From Aphelocoma coerulescens (Eukaryota > Chordata > Aves > Passeriformes > Corvidae), in assembly GCF_041296385.1 (NCBI RefSeq), contig NC_091014.1, positions 62,814,578 to 62,878,577 on the forward strand: a stretch of DNA of 64,000 bases, given 5' to 3'. The position numbers and the translations under genes were made by a program. This document shows, one piece after another, positions 35,776 to 48,775 of this stretch (within the stretch, counting starts at the first letter, position 1; every line of letters begins with the position of its first letter). The notes beneath the pieces were generated by a model. That model saw only the letters and a program-made list of their open reading frames with translations. It had not been told where the DNA came from and searched no databases.

Positions 35776-37635
35776 GCACTGAATAAAACATTAATTACCT
35801 ACCAAAAATACTTATGATTGAAGCTTATTCTTGGTAATAAATGTTGGGAGTTACACATACACATTTTTTAAAAAAAAATCAGACTTTCTGTAGCAAACTT
35901 TAACATTTCTGTCTGGAGGAGAAATCACACCAGGTTTCACATCAGATTAAGATGACATCACCTATGTCATGCAACATTACAAATCTCACCAGAATCACAG
36001 TGAGGGCCTGCTGCCTTCACCTTGCAGCAGACACTGAATTGTGCTGCAGGGAGACGCCAAGGCACTCTCAGACAAGAGAGAGATTACTGCATTCTCACCT
36101 GACCCCAAGGGACAGCTGTCACAGGCTTGAGCCTAGGTCTCAGCCTTGAAATAGGGAAACTTTCAGGGAGCCATTGAGGCAGAAAAGTGCAGGCAGTATC
36201 AACTAGAGCAGTGATCTTCATGGCTGAGATTAAAGTGGAGATCTTTTGCTTTCATTAGCAGCTGTGTTGATCTAGGTAAACAAATGGTATAACTGGAGTT
36301 TGGGTTATGTTTTTTTTTTTCATTTAGAACCAATTTAAGAAATGCTCATTTTTCTCATAATCTGCCCTTTTCTTTTTTTCATCTAAATTCTGTTAAATTA
36401 TACATATGTGGTTTTGCTTCCTCCCTGTTGACTCACCAGTTGTATACAAGCAGGCTAAAATAACCTCCACAATACAAAGCACTGTCAAATGCATACAACA
36501 AGCAAACAGCAGGGAGGAAGGAGACTTATTTTTTTTCTAATTTCTTTTTGGCTACAGTAATACTGGTTGTGCTGCTTCTCTTGTGCCTATACAGCTTCAG
36601 AAAAGCACAGTAAATTGCTGGTGCTCCTTCAGGGTTGGATAAATGCTCAGACAGAATGACCTGAAAGCCCACCTTGAACTGCAAGAGATCTGGATATTAA
36701 CCTTATGACAGGACATGCCCTATTACTTGGACACTATTTTAATCTGAAAGAGATTTTGAGTGTAAAACAGATTTGTAATGCCACACTCTTAACTCTTGTG
36801 TTGGTGTATTATTTAGTCACTGGGGTCAAAATACTGATTTGAAATTAAGTCACTGATAAGACCACAATAGAAAGAAAATATTACCTGTTTAGGCACTGGT
36901 TTTATCATTAAAGACTAAGACCAGTATTTGAGGCCTTTTTCTATCATTGAGCATTAACATGTGAAGATAGCTGACAGCATGGGAGATTAAAATCCTTTAT
37001 CACAAAATTACCAGAGCAAAAGGTATCAACTCTACATCCATCCCACCCACTTTTACCCTGGAATAACACTTGTAGCACTGAGAAGGCAGATCAATCACCA
37101 GATTCAATCCAACTTTTACATCATATTTTCTTGGGATTTTTCAAGAAGGGAGCAATGGATCCAAGTGTCTTATTCCTCTTGCACAGGATAAAACTACATG
37201 TCTCCTAAAATTTGACCCGTGTGGGAATGCTGAATCATTTTACATTGGCACATGACTAAATAGTCATTAAATCATGCTGATTTCAGGTAGAGTTAAATCT
37301 GGATTAAAAATCAGCTAAAGTGAACTGGTCATCGTGCCTTGAACTGGCACTGTCTCCAAATACAGCATTATTAAAAGAAAGAAAATCCAACTCCTGTGAA
37401 TTAAAATTAAGTAGCACTTTCCTTGTTCCATTACATCAGCCCCACCAAGCACAGTAAGGTACAGAAATGCAGTAATTTATTTTTCTCCCCACATATTTTA
37501 CTGCACCTATTCAAAAAGACATGCACACAGAAACCATTTCTTTAGATAGCAACCATCTGTTGGATGAAATCACACCTTGACCACAAAATGACTACTGTTC
37601 TATCAAACAGGAGCAAAAATATCCCAGCTGCCTTT

Positions 37636-37675
37636 TGCTTCTGTATTTGCCAACATATTGGCAAATACAGAAGCA
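37636..37675. repeat. Perfect 18-bp inverted repeat with 4-base loop
   Basis: The left arm tgcttctgtatttgccaa (37636-37653) is followed by the loop cata and by its exact reverse complement (37658-37675). The arms have no mismatch. The flanks do not pair further without bulges. No transposon termini or target duplication were seen. On either strand the RNA would form a stable short hairpin. Confidence 0.95.
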
Positions 37676-38526
37676 GCCAGGCCAGGATACCCTTTGGAAA
37701 CTCATTGCACACATATGAGATGAAACCTGACCTTTTCTTAGCATGGAATCCAAACTACCTTGGATCATCTGATCTGATGGGATCACAACATAGATGTAAA
37801 AAACACCCAAGGACAGGACTAGGTTACTGGTGTCACTATGTCACTTTCCCAGCACTCAAAAAAGGACCGAATCACTGGGTGTTGTGCTGATTTTGGCACT
37901 ACATCCACTTTAGAGGGAGAAATAAATTCTCCCCTGAAACTCCATCCTGTATATCCCTTCAACAAAGGCTTCAACAAAATACTAATGGGCAGTGAAGGGA
38001 GAGAATAAATATTTTGCATAGGGTGCCACTGAAATAGTATCATTGCCCTCTTTCTAGTGGTATTCCTTAGTGGGAGTGACAGCACAGCTTGACCAAACCA
38101 ACCAGCTTGCTTGGGGCCTTGCCCACAGCATACCAGTCACTGAGGAGAAGGACATGAGGGAAGCTACACAGCCCCACCACCCCTGCATGCTACTGCATCA
38201 ACCTGTTCCAGCTTCATTCTTCCAGCTACCTTTACCAGGGCAAAAGGACAAAACACAGTTAAGAAGAACATGGTTAAGAAGGAGAGAGAGCAGGAATAAA
38301 AGGCACATGGGCAAAAGATAGAGAAATCTTGAAATATTGAGGGGAGCATGACCAATATCTGTTCAACCTAGGATTAAAATGTACTTTTTAGCATTGATTT
38401 TTGCTGCTCTAAAAGCGAGTGTAATCAGCCCATGCTGGTGGTAGGACAGAGCTGACATCCTGGCACATCTACATGAGCAACAGGGAAGAGAGGGGTAATG
38501 CACTGCTTCCAAATCTTGCAAAAAGT

Positions 38527-38597
38527 ACCTAACTGGTGAAGTTACTATGACCACAAAACCCACCTAACTGGTGAAGTTAATATGACCACAAAACCCA
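38527..38597. repeat. Tandem duplication, two copies of 35 bp
   Basis: A unit beginning acctaactggtgaagtta occurs twice head to tail with one mismatch (ttactatg against ttaatatg). It is a recent local duplication in the intron with no other evident feature. Confidence 0.9.
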
Positions 38598-39725
38598 TCC
38601 TTGCTGGCTGCCCTTGCAGCAGATTATCTTGACGACTCCACAGGTGATCCTTCTTCCCCACAGGCACATTCAGGCTTTCAAGCCATGAAGTGATACTGAA
38701 AGGTTATGAAAACTTCCTACTGAGAAAGATCCACCAGGGAGGCAGTTGCAGCTACCCAGTAAGATCCTTCCAGATACAGGCAGGTAACTTCTCTTAAAGC
38801 AAATAGTGCACTAAAACTCTTGCACAGATAAAGTTCTAGGCAACAAAAAAGAAAGAAAAATAAATCTCTTCTGTGGAAAAGCAAAACAGACAGAAATAAA
38901 AAAATTAAGTGAAGTACTCTTGCCATTCTTTTGCCCCAGATTTTCTTCAATATATTGTCTGTTCCTTGAACTGAATAAGGATGGCCACTTCTGAACATGG
39001 AGAGAGACCAGTAGCTGCCATGCTGGGATCAAGAGTCCTGATCTGCAATTGGCAAACATGGTGCAACTCCGACTCCAGTGAAGTAATACCACTTTGGATC
39101 CATTATCCACAAATTTGTTCTTAACAGACTAGCAGTATTATATTAAATCAATTATTTATAAGTAGCACCAAGTAAGAACTAAGTGAAAAAAAAACTAAAT
39201 TAGGCATTGTCAGGAAAAATTAAAAAGAATGAGAAAAACACTCCAATTCCCATTGCTGTCAGGAGGCACAGAAGCAGATAATTTCTGTGTATGGTGGGGG
39301 CTAATAAAACATTACAACCCACACCAAAAAGCAGAACACAAACACTGTTTACCTAAGAAAATTGCAATACTTCAACTTAAATTTTTAAACTACTCGATTC
39401 TTACTAGTCCAAATAAGAGTGCGAAAATTACTTTCACTTAATAACATCTTACTGCAATTGAGGCCAAGTTTGTGCCCCTCAGACTATAATAAACTGAAAA
39501 AACTGCTAAGGGAGTGTCTACAGGAGACACAGTGCTCTGAAGCCACTCATTCACACTGGTACATAAATCAAGTGCAAACTTTCCACTTAGCAGCGTTCTA
39601 AGAAAAACTAAGTAACAGTAAATTGTGTACAATAACAAAAATTGCAAAATCTACAGGGCAACGAATACTAACTCAGACTCTTACAGGTTCTCCAGAAGCT
39701 CCACTTATTTTGTTATTGTGATTGC

Positions 39726-39742
39726 TTTTTTTTTTTTTTTTT
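39726..39742. repeat. T tract of 17 bases
   Basis: Uninterrupted T run on the plus strand; nothing recognised beside it. Confidence 0.9.
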
Positions 39743-40372
39743 AAGACAGCTGATTGCAAAAGGCAATACTGAAACCACAGCCCATCCATAATGCAGAAAA
39801 GCCTGTCTGAATTTGCAGAGAAACTGATGCAGTAATTTTGGTTATAAAAGGGTCATGATTCAAATGCCAATGACATTACTTCAACACTGTTGACAATGCA
39901 CAGCTAATCAAAGTGTACAAGAGATGAGGATGAATACCTACACAGTCGATTTGAGTGACTGCTCATTTTGGGCAGCCTTTTAAAACAACACTGCTGGTAG
40001 CAGCAATAGTGTAAGCTCAATTTTCTTGACAACTCAGGATTCAGCTTTCCAAACTTGAGAGATGCTGCATTAACTGATGAAGACTGTAATTCCATCTGGG
40101 GGAACACAATAAATTTGAGCTTTGTTCTTGTGGTCTAGCATGTCACCAGAAACCTTTGCTGGAGTTACAGAAGTACTACATGCAGACAAGAGTGCATTAC
40201 CTCATCAATAAAATGTTTCAGGAGCTTTTACAGAAGCAGCAGCAGAAAAACAAAGAGCAATTGAAACTTGAGAGAAGCTATTTGTTCTATTTTATGAGTT
40301 AATTTGTAATGCCAAAATATACCATTGACTAAAATAACAGTTTATTTGTAACTTCATTTTAAGCTCATAAGT

Positions 40373-40393
40373 AAAAAAAAAAAAAAAAAAAAA
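40373..40393. repeat. A tract of 21 bases
   Basis: Uninterrupted A run on the plus strand. No retroposed gene body was recognised upstream of it. Confidence 0.9.
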
Positions 40394-43300
40394 TCTTTGC
40401 AGCACTATAAATTGTGTTATTTCATTTCTGTAGAGTTGTTCATGCTGCAGATTTTGAAATGCATTATAAAACAGGGAGCAAGCCAGAATCATGTAGATAT
40501 AAAACAAAAGATACATCTTCCTCAGACACAATTTTTTCCCACAGACCTCTGGATCTCAGCTTTGATCAGAGCAGCTAATATTTTTAACAGATGCTGAGGA
40601 TAGGATTTTCTTCTTTTAAAACAAATAAAAGGCATTTGCCATCATATCTCACCCAAATGACTGCATCCTAAATTTAGAGCAGTATTTTAATCTTCTAATC
40701 TGTACAAGACCTTGTTCTGAGATCATGTTCACTTTAGTGTGTACATCGTCACTGGTTTGAAATTCAGATCAGAAGGGAAAGCACTAACAATTGTTTACTG
40801 AGAAAAAACTTCTTTGGAGAAGGGAGGAGACTTATTCAACACTCGTGCACATAATCTGTCTCACTAATATTCCAGTCTTCAAAAAGCCCCCTGAAAATTA
40901 ACTTACTGTTGAATTTATCATGCCTAATTGTACAGCTCACCAACCTCATCTTTCCCCTTAATTTCATCTGACAGGGAAACACACTAAAGAAAATGAGGCC
41001 AGAGTCTATACAGAAGGAACCAGAGAACTAGAAACTTGCAGAAAAAGTAGGTTGCCCAGAAGTAAGAAATCAATTTCAGGTGCCCTGAGCCTCTCCCTGA
41101 AATCCCCACATTTAGGAATTTCCTCTGTTGCACTGAAGACCAAGCAACAAGTCTGGTGCTAGTCCCCCCGGATGGAATAGTCCCCCCAGACACCTACACA
41201 CCCCTATATCTCCTCATAATTCTTAAGAGCTGCCTGATGCTGAAGTAAATGCAAATACACTTGACATCTCTGGTTCAGCTCCATATGTGATGTCCTACAT
41301 TCAGGAAGCTCAAAGTGAAATTAAGTTACCTCCCTTCACCAGCAAGGTTCAGAAAGGAAAAGCATAACTCTTCCAGGGTTGCAGCAAAAGAGAAGGAATC
41401 AGATGGCAACAAAAATTAGGGCCATTGCTGAATCCAAAGCCCCCCTATGTTCTCATTTTACTACTTATAGATAATATATCATCCAGGGGTCTTGTCACAT
41501 TTTAAGTTTGATTATCTGCACTGCTCCTTTGGTACTCTGTCAAAAGACACATGTATGTAGTAGTTGTTATTCCAAGCAGGTTTTAACATTTGCAATTGCA
41601 GAATTTTCTGAAGGTTATCAGAAAAGAACAAAGTTCAGATGCAGAATAAACAGGAACAGCTCCTATTCAACTGGTGAAAGAAAGAAAACTTTTTTAAATC
41701 AGAACAGGGACTTGATTCATATGTGGGAAAAAAAATTGGTGATTTGTAAGGTGAAACAAAGGGATGTGTAAGGTTAAAAATCTTCAGTTGAACCAGGTTT
41801 TCATCTAATACAATAACCCTAACATCAACATTGACTGGACCAGTATTTTATCCCTCAGCTTCAGTAACTGTGTTAAAGACTGTAATTTCCCATGCCACTA
41901 GTTGAGCCTTTTTAAACATATTCTTTACTTTGCCTTTTGCACATTCCATCTTTCCATGCACTCTTCATGGCACCAAGTACCTTCTAAAGTATTTTATTAG
42001 TCTTTATAGTAATATACTGCAAATAACTTATAATAAAACAAAGATGAAGGTGGAGAATTCACAGTATTTGAATTCTGTTTAAATAGTCATTTCAATATCA
42101 TGCATCTCATACTAAATAGGAAACAATATGTACCCACATTAAAACAAAAAATGTCTGCACAGTTACTGGCTTCCTTTGACACTAAACAATGAAAAAATAT
42201 TAAGTCATTTAGACATAAATAAACCTTGCATCAGGAAATCCATGAGCATAATAATAAATTCTAAAGAAATTTTTCAATTGCTTTGTTCATCTAGGGCTGA
42301 GGAAGAACTAAAATTCCCCATACCTGTTCAGTAGTTTATATTGTTTATATTTTCTAGATATTAATTTCAGATGATGAAAATCCCATAGCTTCCTTTAGGA
42401 ATCAAATCCACAAGCTGCCAGACCTCTGGGACAAAGTCCTGGCTATAGTAAAATAGTCTCATTCCATTGGCTTCAGGCTTACTAGGTTGCTTTTTCACCA
42501 GCTGATGTATTTTTACAGGAGTACAGAGCAGAACAAAGTTAAATGTCATTTTTATAATTGCCCCCCTCATTTAACTCAATCTCTCTTAAAAGATTCCAGC
42601 ACTGCAGACTTCTTTATTTTAAATGCTTAAACAGGAGATGAAAATCCTACACAATAAATATAGGACCTTTAAAACTCCAAAGACATTTCCCCATGTTACC
42701 ATGGAAATGGGACCTCACTCTTTAACCAAGATGACTTTAATGCTCATATGCCTGAAGTCACACAAAAGAGAGAAAGAGGACAGAAATTGCCAGCTACTCC
42801 AGTGTGTCGATCTGGAGCACAGCCTCCCCAGTTGGGGGTAGGACTTGATGCCCTTTCTGCAATGCAAAGCTTCAAGAGAAGCAGCTCTCACAGTGTTAAA
42901 ACAGAGAAGGGTTGCTGCTTTATTTTTAATTTCGCTCAGTAACCATGTTTGCTAACTATAGAAGTAAAACAAATAAATCAATGTCATCATCATCTGAGGG
43001 AAGAAGAGGAGGAGTAGGAGAAAGAAAGGGCTGCTTTAACAAAAGTAACACTCTAAATGTGTTGTCATGCTCCAGCCCCCTCGCAATGTGTCTGTATCTC
43101 AGTTTTATCTAGCCCTGCCACCCATGGCTATATGCTGAGGACTGGAAAGGATCACTCTGGATTGCTGTGTTGGAGACTATCACCATTACAGCATGAGCTG
43201 ACAGCAAACACCAAAGCTTTCCTGAGCTAGGAATGTATGCCATGAGCGACAGACCATGCTGTTATGAGCTACTGCTCTAATGGTGAGTGGAAAGGAAGCA

Positions 43301-46300
43301 GAGGTGTGAAATGACTCATCCAGGTTCCATCTTTTCAATGGCCAAGACAAGAGTAGTCAGGTTTCCTCAAGATACTCATTGCATCCAGTAGTGACTGGAT
43401 AGCACTAACTCTGTACTGTGCTGAGGAGACTTTCAACCTGGCATATCGGAGCCACAAATGACTTAAGCCATATCTGTTTCTTCATCCATTTGTGCCGAAG
43501 TGTCCTGACTCTCCATTTGTCCTAACTGCAATACCATCATATTTTCACTGAGCAGAGCTAGAGCCTTGAAAAGGATTCAGTGAAGAATGTGCCAGATCAG
43601 TTTCCACAGTGCCCACCCAAAGGAGAGGACGTGGGCAAAGAGACATCATTCACTACACACGTGCTGAAGTGTCAAGGAACTTTCCCCCATGCTTTGACCA
43701 GAGAAATTCCAGTCCACCTTGAGATCCATACACAGAACAAAAAAAGCCTACAGATCACAAACAAAAATGTACATTTGGCAGACAAAATATCAGATAAATT
43801 ACTAGTTTTTGGGACACCAAAAAAGGGTGCCAAACCCCAATATTTTCTGACTACTACTACATAATTGTTTCCACTTTGGATTCTGCTGTTCAATGCTGCT
43901 CAGAACATGAATCTCCTGAAGTGGCACTGGGACCAACCCATTGGGAGCTGCTGCTGAACTTTGATTTTTAACACAGAATTAATACTAATAAAGTGAAATT
44001 AAGATTGGATCTGTAAGTAGGCTTGCCAAACAGAGTCACACTGTGGAAATAAAAATCAGGCCTGATTTATTAATATGCTCTTCTAGGCATGCAAAGCCTT
44101 AAAAAGACTGCATACAGGAAAAAAAATATATTCCCTTCTTTATCCCAAATTTAGATCCATAAAAGAAAGTGGCTCTTAGTCTAGAAAGCAGAGCAGCCTG
44201 TGGTCCTTTTCGCAATGACAACCCCAAAGCCACATGCTGAAGGTAGGGGGCAATAGATCTATGTGGAATTTTTTTTCCCCATATATTCTGTACAAAGGTG
44301 CATGCCCTACCTCACATGAGCTCAGGGCACCAGAAGGTAGAAGGAATGACAAAGGTGATCCTTTTGTGCAAATTAGAATAACAGATGAGCAAACATTCAA
44401 GAGTTTTAGGTTTATTTGATCATGAAATTCTCAGTAGATTTAAGTGTGGATCAGAAACAGAGAAAATATTTTTTAAAAGAAACACACACAAAAAAACCCA
44501 GAATTTCCCCAGTGCTGCAGTGATCCTACACATTAATCCAGAAACAATTATCATTTTTCAAAACCACATATTGACAGTATCTTGTATAAAGAGATGGAAT
44601 TCAAAGAACAACTTTCAGAGTAATATATATTATATATGCATACGATACTACCTGAAACAGAGGTTCTAGTGAAAAACTGAAATTTGAGTGACTTGTTTAC
44701 AGCTTTGGTGTTTCCCTTCTTTTTAGTTTAAATAGGGTCAAGTCAAAAGAGGTCTACTCACCCCTCTGATTGAGGATTGACCACCACGGAAGTGGGTCAG
44801 CCTGAAGCCCAGTCATAATGACAGTAAATTAATTATATGGCATTGAAATGAGACTCTCAAGAAACTTTGCTGAACTGGAGTGCCTAATGCAGATGAAAAG
44901 AACAGTCAGTTGCTTTGTTTTGGTTTAGGTTTTACTAATCAAATACAGCAGTGCTTTGCCAGCTCGGACTCCAAAACTCAGCTTTACATAAAGACCAGGA
45001 CTAGAAATAACTCCATGTTTTGGGTAAACTCAGTGAACGTACAAAATGTAAACACTAAACACAATCTGTGATATTGACTACAGCAAATGTATGAATCATT
45101 GTGAGGCAGCTACATGTCAATGTATTTTATACTGGGATTGCTTTTGAAGCTAATATACTGGTAAATCAATTCAAATATAACCAGCTGAGTTAAAAACAAT
45201 CAGCTTATTTGGCTTTTGCCACAACAAATATTCCAGCATCCTCTGACATTCATTGATTTTTCTAATGGTACCACCAAGGTAGAGAAACAATATTTTGGCT
45301 ATTAGAAATTAAAAAGGAAACAAGATTGCACTGGTGGCTTGCTCAGCTTCCTACAAAAACTCAAGAGCACTGAAGGATATCAAAGCTAGGCTTTCAGATC
45401 CTTACCTGAAGCCAGCAGCCCCACACATTCTTTTCTACATCTACTAATGCTTATTGGTAACAGAATGCTGTGCGAACCTACCAACTAAAAGAAAGCTGAT
45501 GGGTGATGTTTGCATCTTCTCAAAGCACTGCTTAAAGGGAAAAAAAAGAGAAATTTCACTGAAACAGACAAGACCAAGAGTAATATGAAAAAAGATGGAG
45601 TGTGGGTGTAAAAACAACGTTACCTTCCCTATTCTTTAGTTTTTTCTCTCCCCTGTGGTTCTCTAAGCATTATATTTACAAAAGGCTTGGTGTCCTATTC
45701 TGGTACAGGATATCTCTAAAAAGGATTGTAAAATCACACATAGGTAACAAAAAAATTACGATATCAATTTATTTTTTAAAGCCAGGTAAGAGGAGGAAAA
45801 AATTTGGACTAGGATTTGAAATGGGACACTGGAAATGAGGAGAATAATAGAGATAACAAAATCAGAAACACTTGGTGAGGCTGTTTGTTCAAAGCACATC
45901 CTCAATGTTCTTGCATTCCCATGGTTTGTGAATGGGGTCAGGACAGCATCCAGCATCAGACAGGACCACTGCAAAGGGTGCTCATGAAACCCTGGGCCCT
46001 TATGCTGTGGTGAAGATGAGCAAAAAACCAAAACTAAACCATAAGGGCATTCATAATCCCTCCTTCACTGTGCAGCCTGAATAATGCCATGAGGAGCAAT
46101 GAGGAGAAAACAAAACATTGAATGGCTTCACAGCAGCGGGCATCCCATGCACAGAGGGATGCAGGAATTCTGTGGAAAAAGCAGTGTGCAACTGTGTAAT
46201 TAAAGAGTGAGTCATAAGGCATATGTGCAAGCGGGTGGGAAAATTCACATCCTGGCATTTCCTAACTTTTGCATGTTTGATTTTGCAGTCACATGAGCAC

Positions 46301-48721
46301 TCCTTTTCCATATGCCATGAACACATGCCCAGTATATAAACAAGCACTCCAGGCTGTAATTCAGCACTGTGCTCTCCAAACTGAAGGGCTGCACTCAACC
46401 ACTTCATTGAAGGCACAGCCACCAGCTGGTGCCCCACATCAAAGCAAGGTTTGGACTCACCTTGCAGTACTGCGACTGGGGAGGGTGCCCAAACCCAAAC
46501 CAGTGTTATTCTCGTTTTATAAAAATATCCTGAAATTGAATTCAGGTCCATTTCTACAAGTGAAGGACTAACAAGACAGGTCATAAACACCATCAAAACT
46601 GTAGATAGAGCAAAAAGAGCATTTGAAAGAAAAATGCAGCTAACACACTAAGACTAGCACTCATGAGCAACTTGCGGTAACTCAGAAGAAGGGAATCCAG
46701 AGGAGAAATCCACCACTAAGGGAATGTATTTCAACAACAAGCTGCCAAGGCTTGTTGCAGCATCAGTGCAGGGGAGGAGGAAGAATAAAGGAAAAATCTG
46801 AACAGGACCTCTTTTCAAAGGACTTAAACTGGCTGCATCAACTAACTCTGTTCACAAGCTACACTCCATCCAGTTCAGGCAAGTTCTCCACCTTCTCTTC
46901 ATAACTCCTGCCTGCCAATAAAACATGTGACAATGAATAATTGGACTCCAGTAGTCTGGGCTTTGCCATTTGAAGCACTACATGAGTAGTTCAGAAGCTG
47001 CTGATGTGTGTTGTTTCCTCCTCTTGCAGAGATAAGCTTTTGGGTTAAATTATTCTGCCTCAAAGCCAACAACTTAAGGATTCCAGGGACTGACTCTATT
47101 ATATTCACTTCCAAAAGAAAGAAAGAAGGAAGGTCACATTTTACAGTTGGATTACCTATATAAAACCTTGCAATTCTTCCAGTAATTTGATATTATATTA
47201 AGCATTATTTAATAACAAGTGAACAATTAACTTACTATGTAGCAAGTTTCACTGCTTTCACCTCCTCTGCCTATGCAGCAAACGTGTGCAAGAAAACCAG
47301 GGAGAATAGAAAGGAGATATCAATAAATGGAACACCATCCTTAGGAATAGCTGATAGGTATTTCTGCTCTCACTCCACATCTTCTCATCTCTCTGACCAG
47401 TCTTACTCAGGTAGCATGTCTGATCCCCATCTCTCTTGTTGCAGAAGCTAATCAAGCCTCCACAGAATAATAACAAATACAATGAGCAACAGATTAAGAA
47501 ATGACAAAATACTTTCAGCAAGAATGTCTCCATGCTGAAAGACAATTTTGTCTGAGATTATCTTAAGGAGTATGTATTTTTTCCTTTGCCACAGGAGCTA
47601 TCAATTCACATCGGGACATCGGTTGCAAAGCTGCAGTTTGGCTGAGTCTCCCTGTCTGTTGTTGGTCCATGTAGACTACTTCAGAGCAAACACAAATGAG
47701 CAGCAATAGTGGATCTGATTCTCTGGGACTGCAGTTACAGCTATAGAAAAATCCCAGCACAATGAGAAAATTCCCACCCCAGTTCCATCCCCTAGCTAAT
47801 ATTGCTGAGATTTCCATTCCTTCAGCATTAATTCAACCTGCTGCAGTTAAGTGCTTTTGAGCAATGTCCTCAGTTGTATTTATTTATACAGCCACTGCCT
47901 GGCACTAACAGCTCATGCTAAGAGTTGGACTCAACATACAAGTGAACCTGGCAGTCACTGTTAAAAAATCCCTTTCAGCAATACATAATCTGTTATCAGT
48001 TGGTTTTGGTGAGGAAAGTGTGGTTCTACCAAAGCAGAGCACTGGTGAACCATTTGGTTCATTTTAAAATAAAAGGTACTATTTGAAAAGAGGTGTACAC
48101 TACAGTTTTCAAAAATACCTAATGCCTTTAAAATATATAACATCTGTTGGAGTCCTAAATGGTTCCCTTGGGTCATTTCAGACAAAAGAAGTTAATTCCA
48201 TACAGGTTTGGTTGGAGAGGGGGAAGGATATTCTCATTGAAGAGGCTTGGGATGAAAAGTCTTGATTTTCCACTTGGGGCTCTAATGATTTTTTAAATAT
48301 ACTAAACAGTACCAAATACAGATATCACATAAAAGGTACAAAGTGTCTTTTCCTCCCCAAAGATAGGCTTCTCATTTTTAATAGAGACACATACAGAAAA
48401 TACAGTCTTTCCTGTTCCTTCAAATTAAAATTAAATGCTTTATCAACAATAGAGTCTTTCTAGTATGTGATGCAATCTTCCATGATTCTAGAGTGATGCA
48501 TTCCAAAGCATGATTTAGTTTCCTCATAGGCCTCTTGATCATTTCTCCCTCCAAAATCATAAGCAACTGAAATATTATTCTTACTTTTGTTACTTTACTC
48601 TCCTTGTTAGCCAACACAGATTAGATTCTGTATCCTCTTAAGTTTACTTCCTGCACCAGTTTAAACCATTATCTTCTTCCCTTTCAAATCCTCTGTGAAA
48701 GCCTACTTCTGCTGCATTACT

Positions 48722-48725
<4 letters not shown>

Positions 48726-48769
<44 letters not shown>

Positions 48770-48775
48770 TAGGTA
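48726..48775. repeat. A tract of 50 bases
   Basis: This is the longest homopolymer in the window, uninterrupted on the plus strand, preceded by ttatt and followed by gaggtaggtaag. It could be the tail of a retroposed RNA on the plus strand. The 300 bases before it show no recognisable gene, and there is no AATAAA immediately upstream. Confidence 0.95.

Noticed and set aside
37564..37890. Two overlapping open frames on opposite strands with similar CFCICQ peptides
   Set aside because: The resemblance is a by-product of the perfect inverted repeat at 37636-37675, not evidence of coding.
46051..46596. Open frame of 181 codons on the minus strand, the longest in the window
   Set aside because: No recognisable domain, no splice context linking it to DGKI, low-complexity tryptophan/cysteine/histidine-rich composition, and within the length range expected by chance over six frames of 64 kb.
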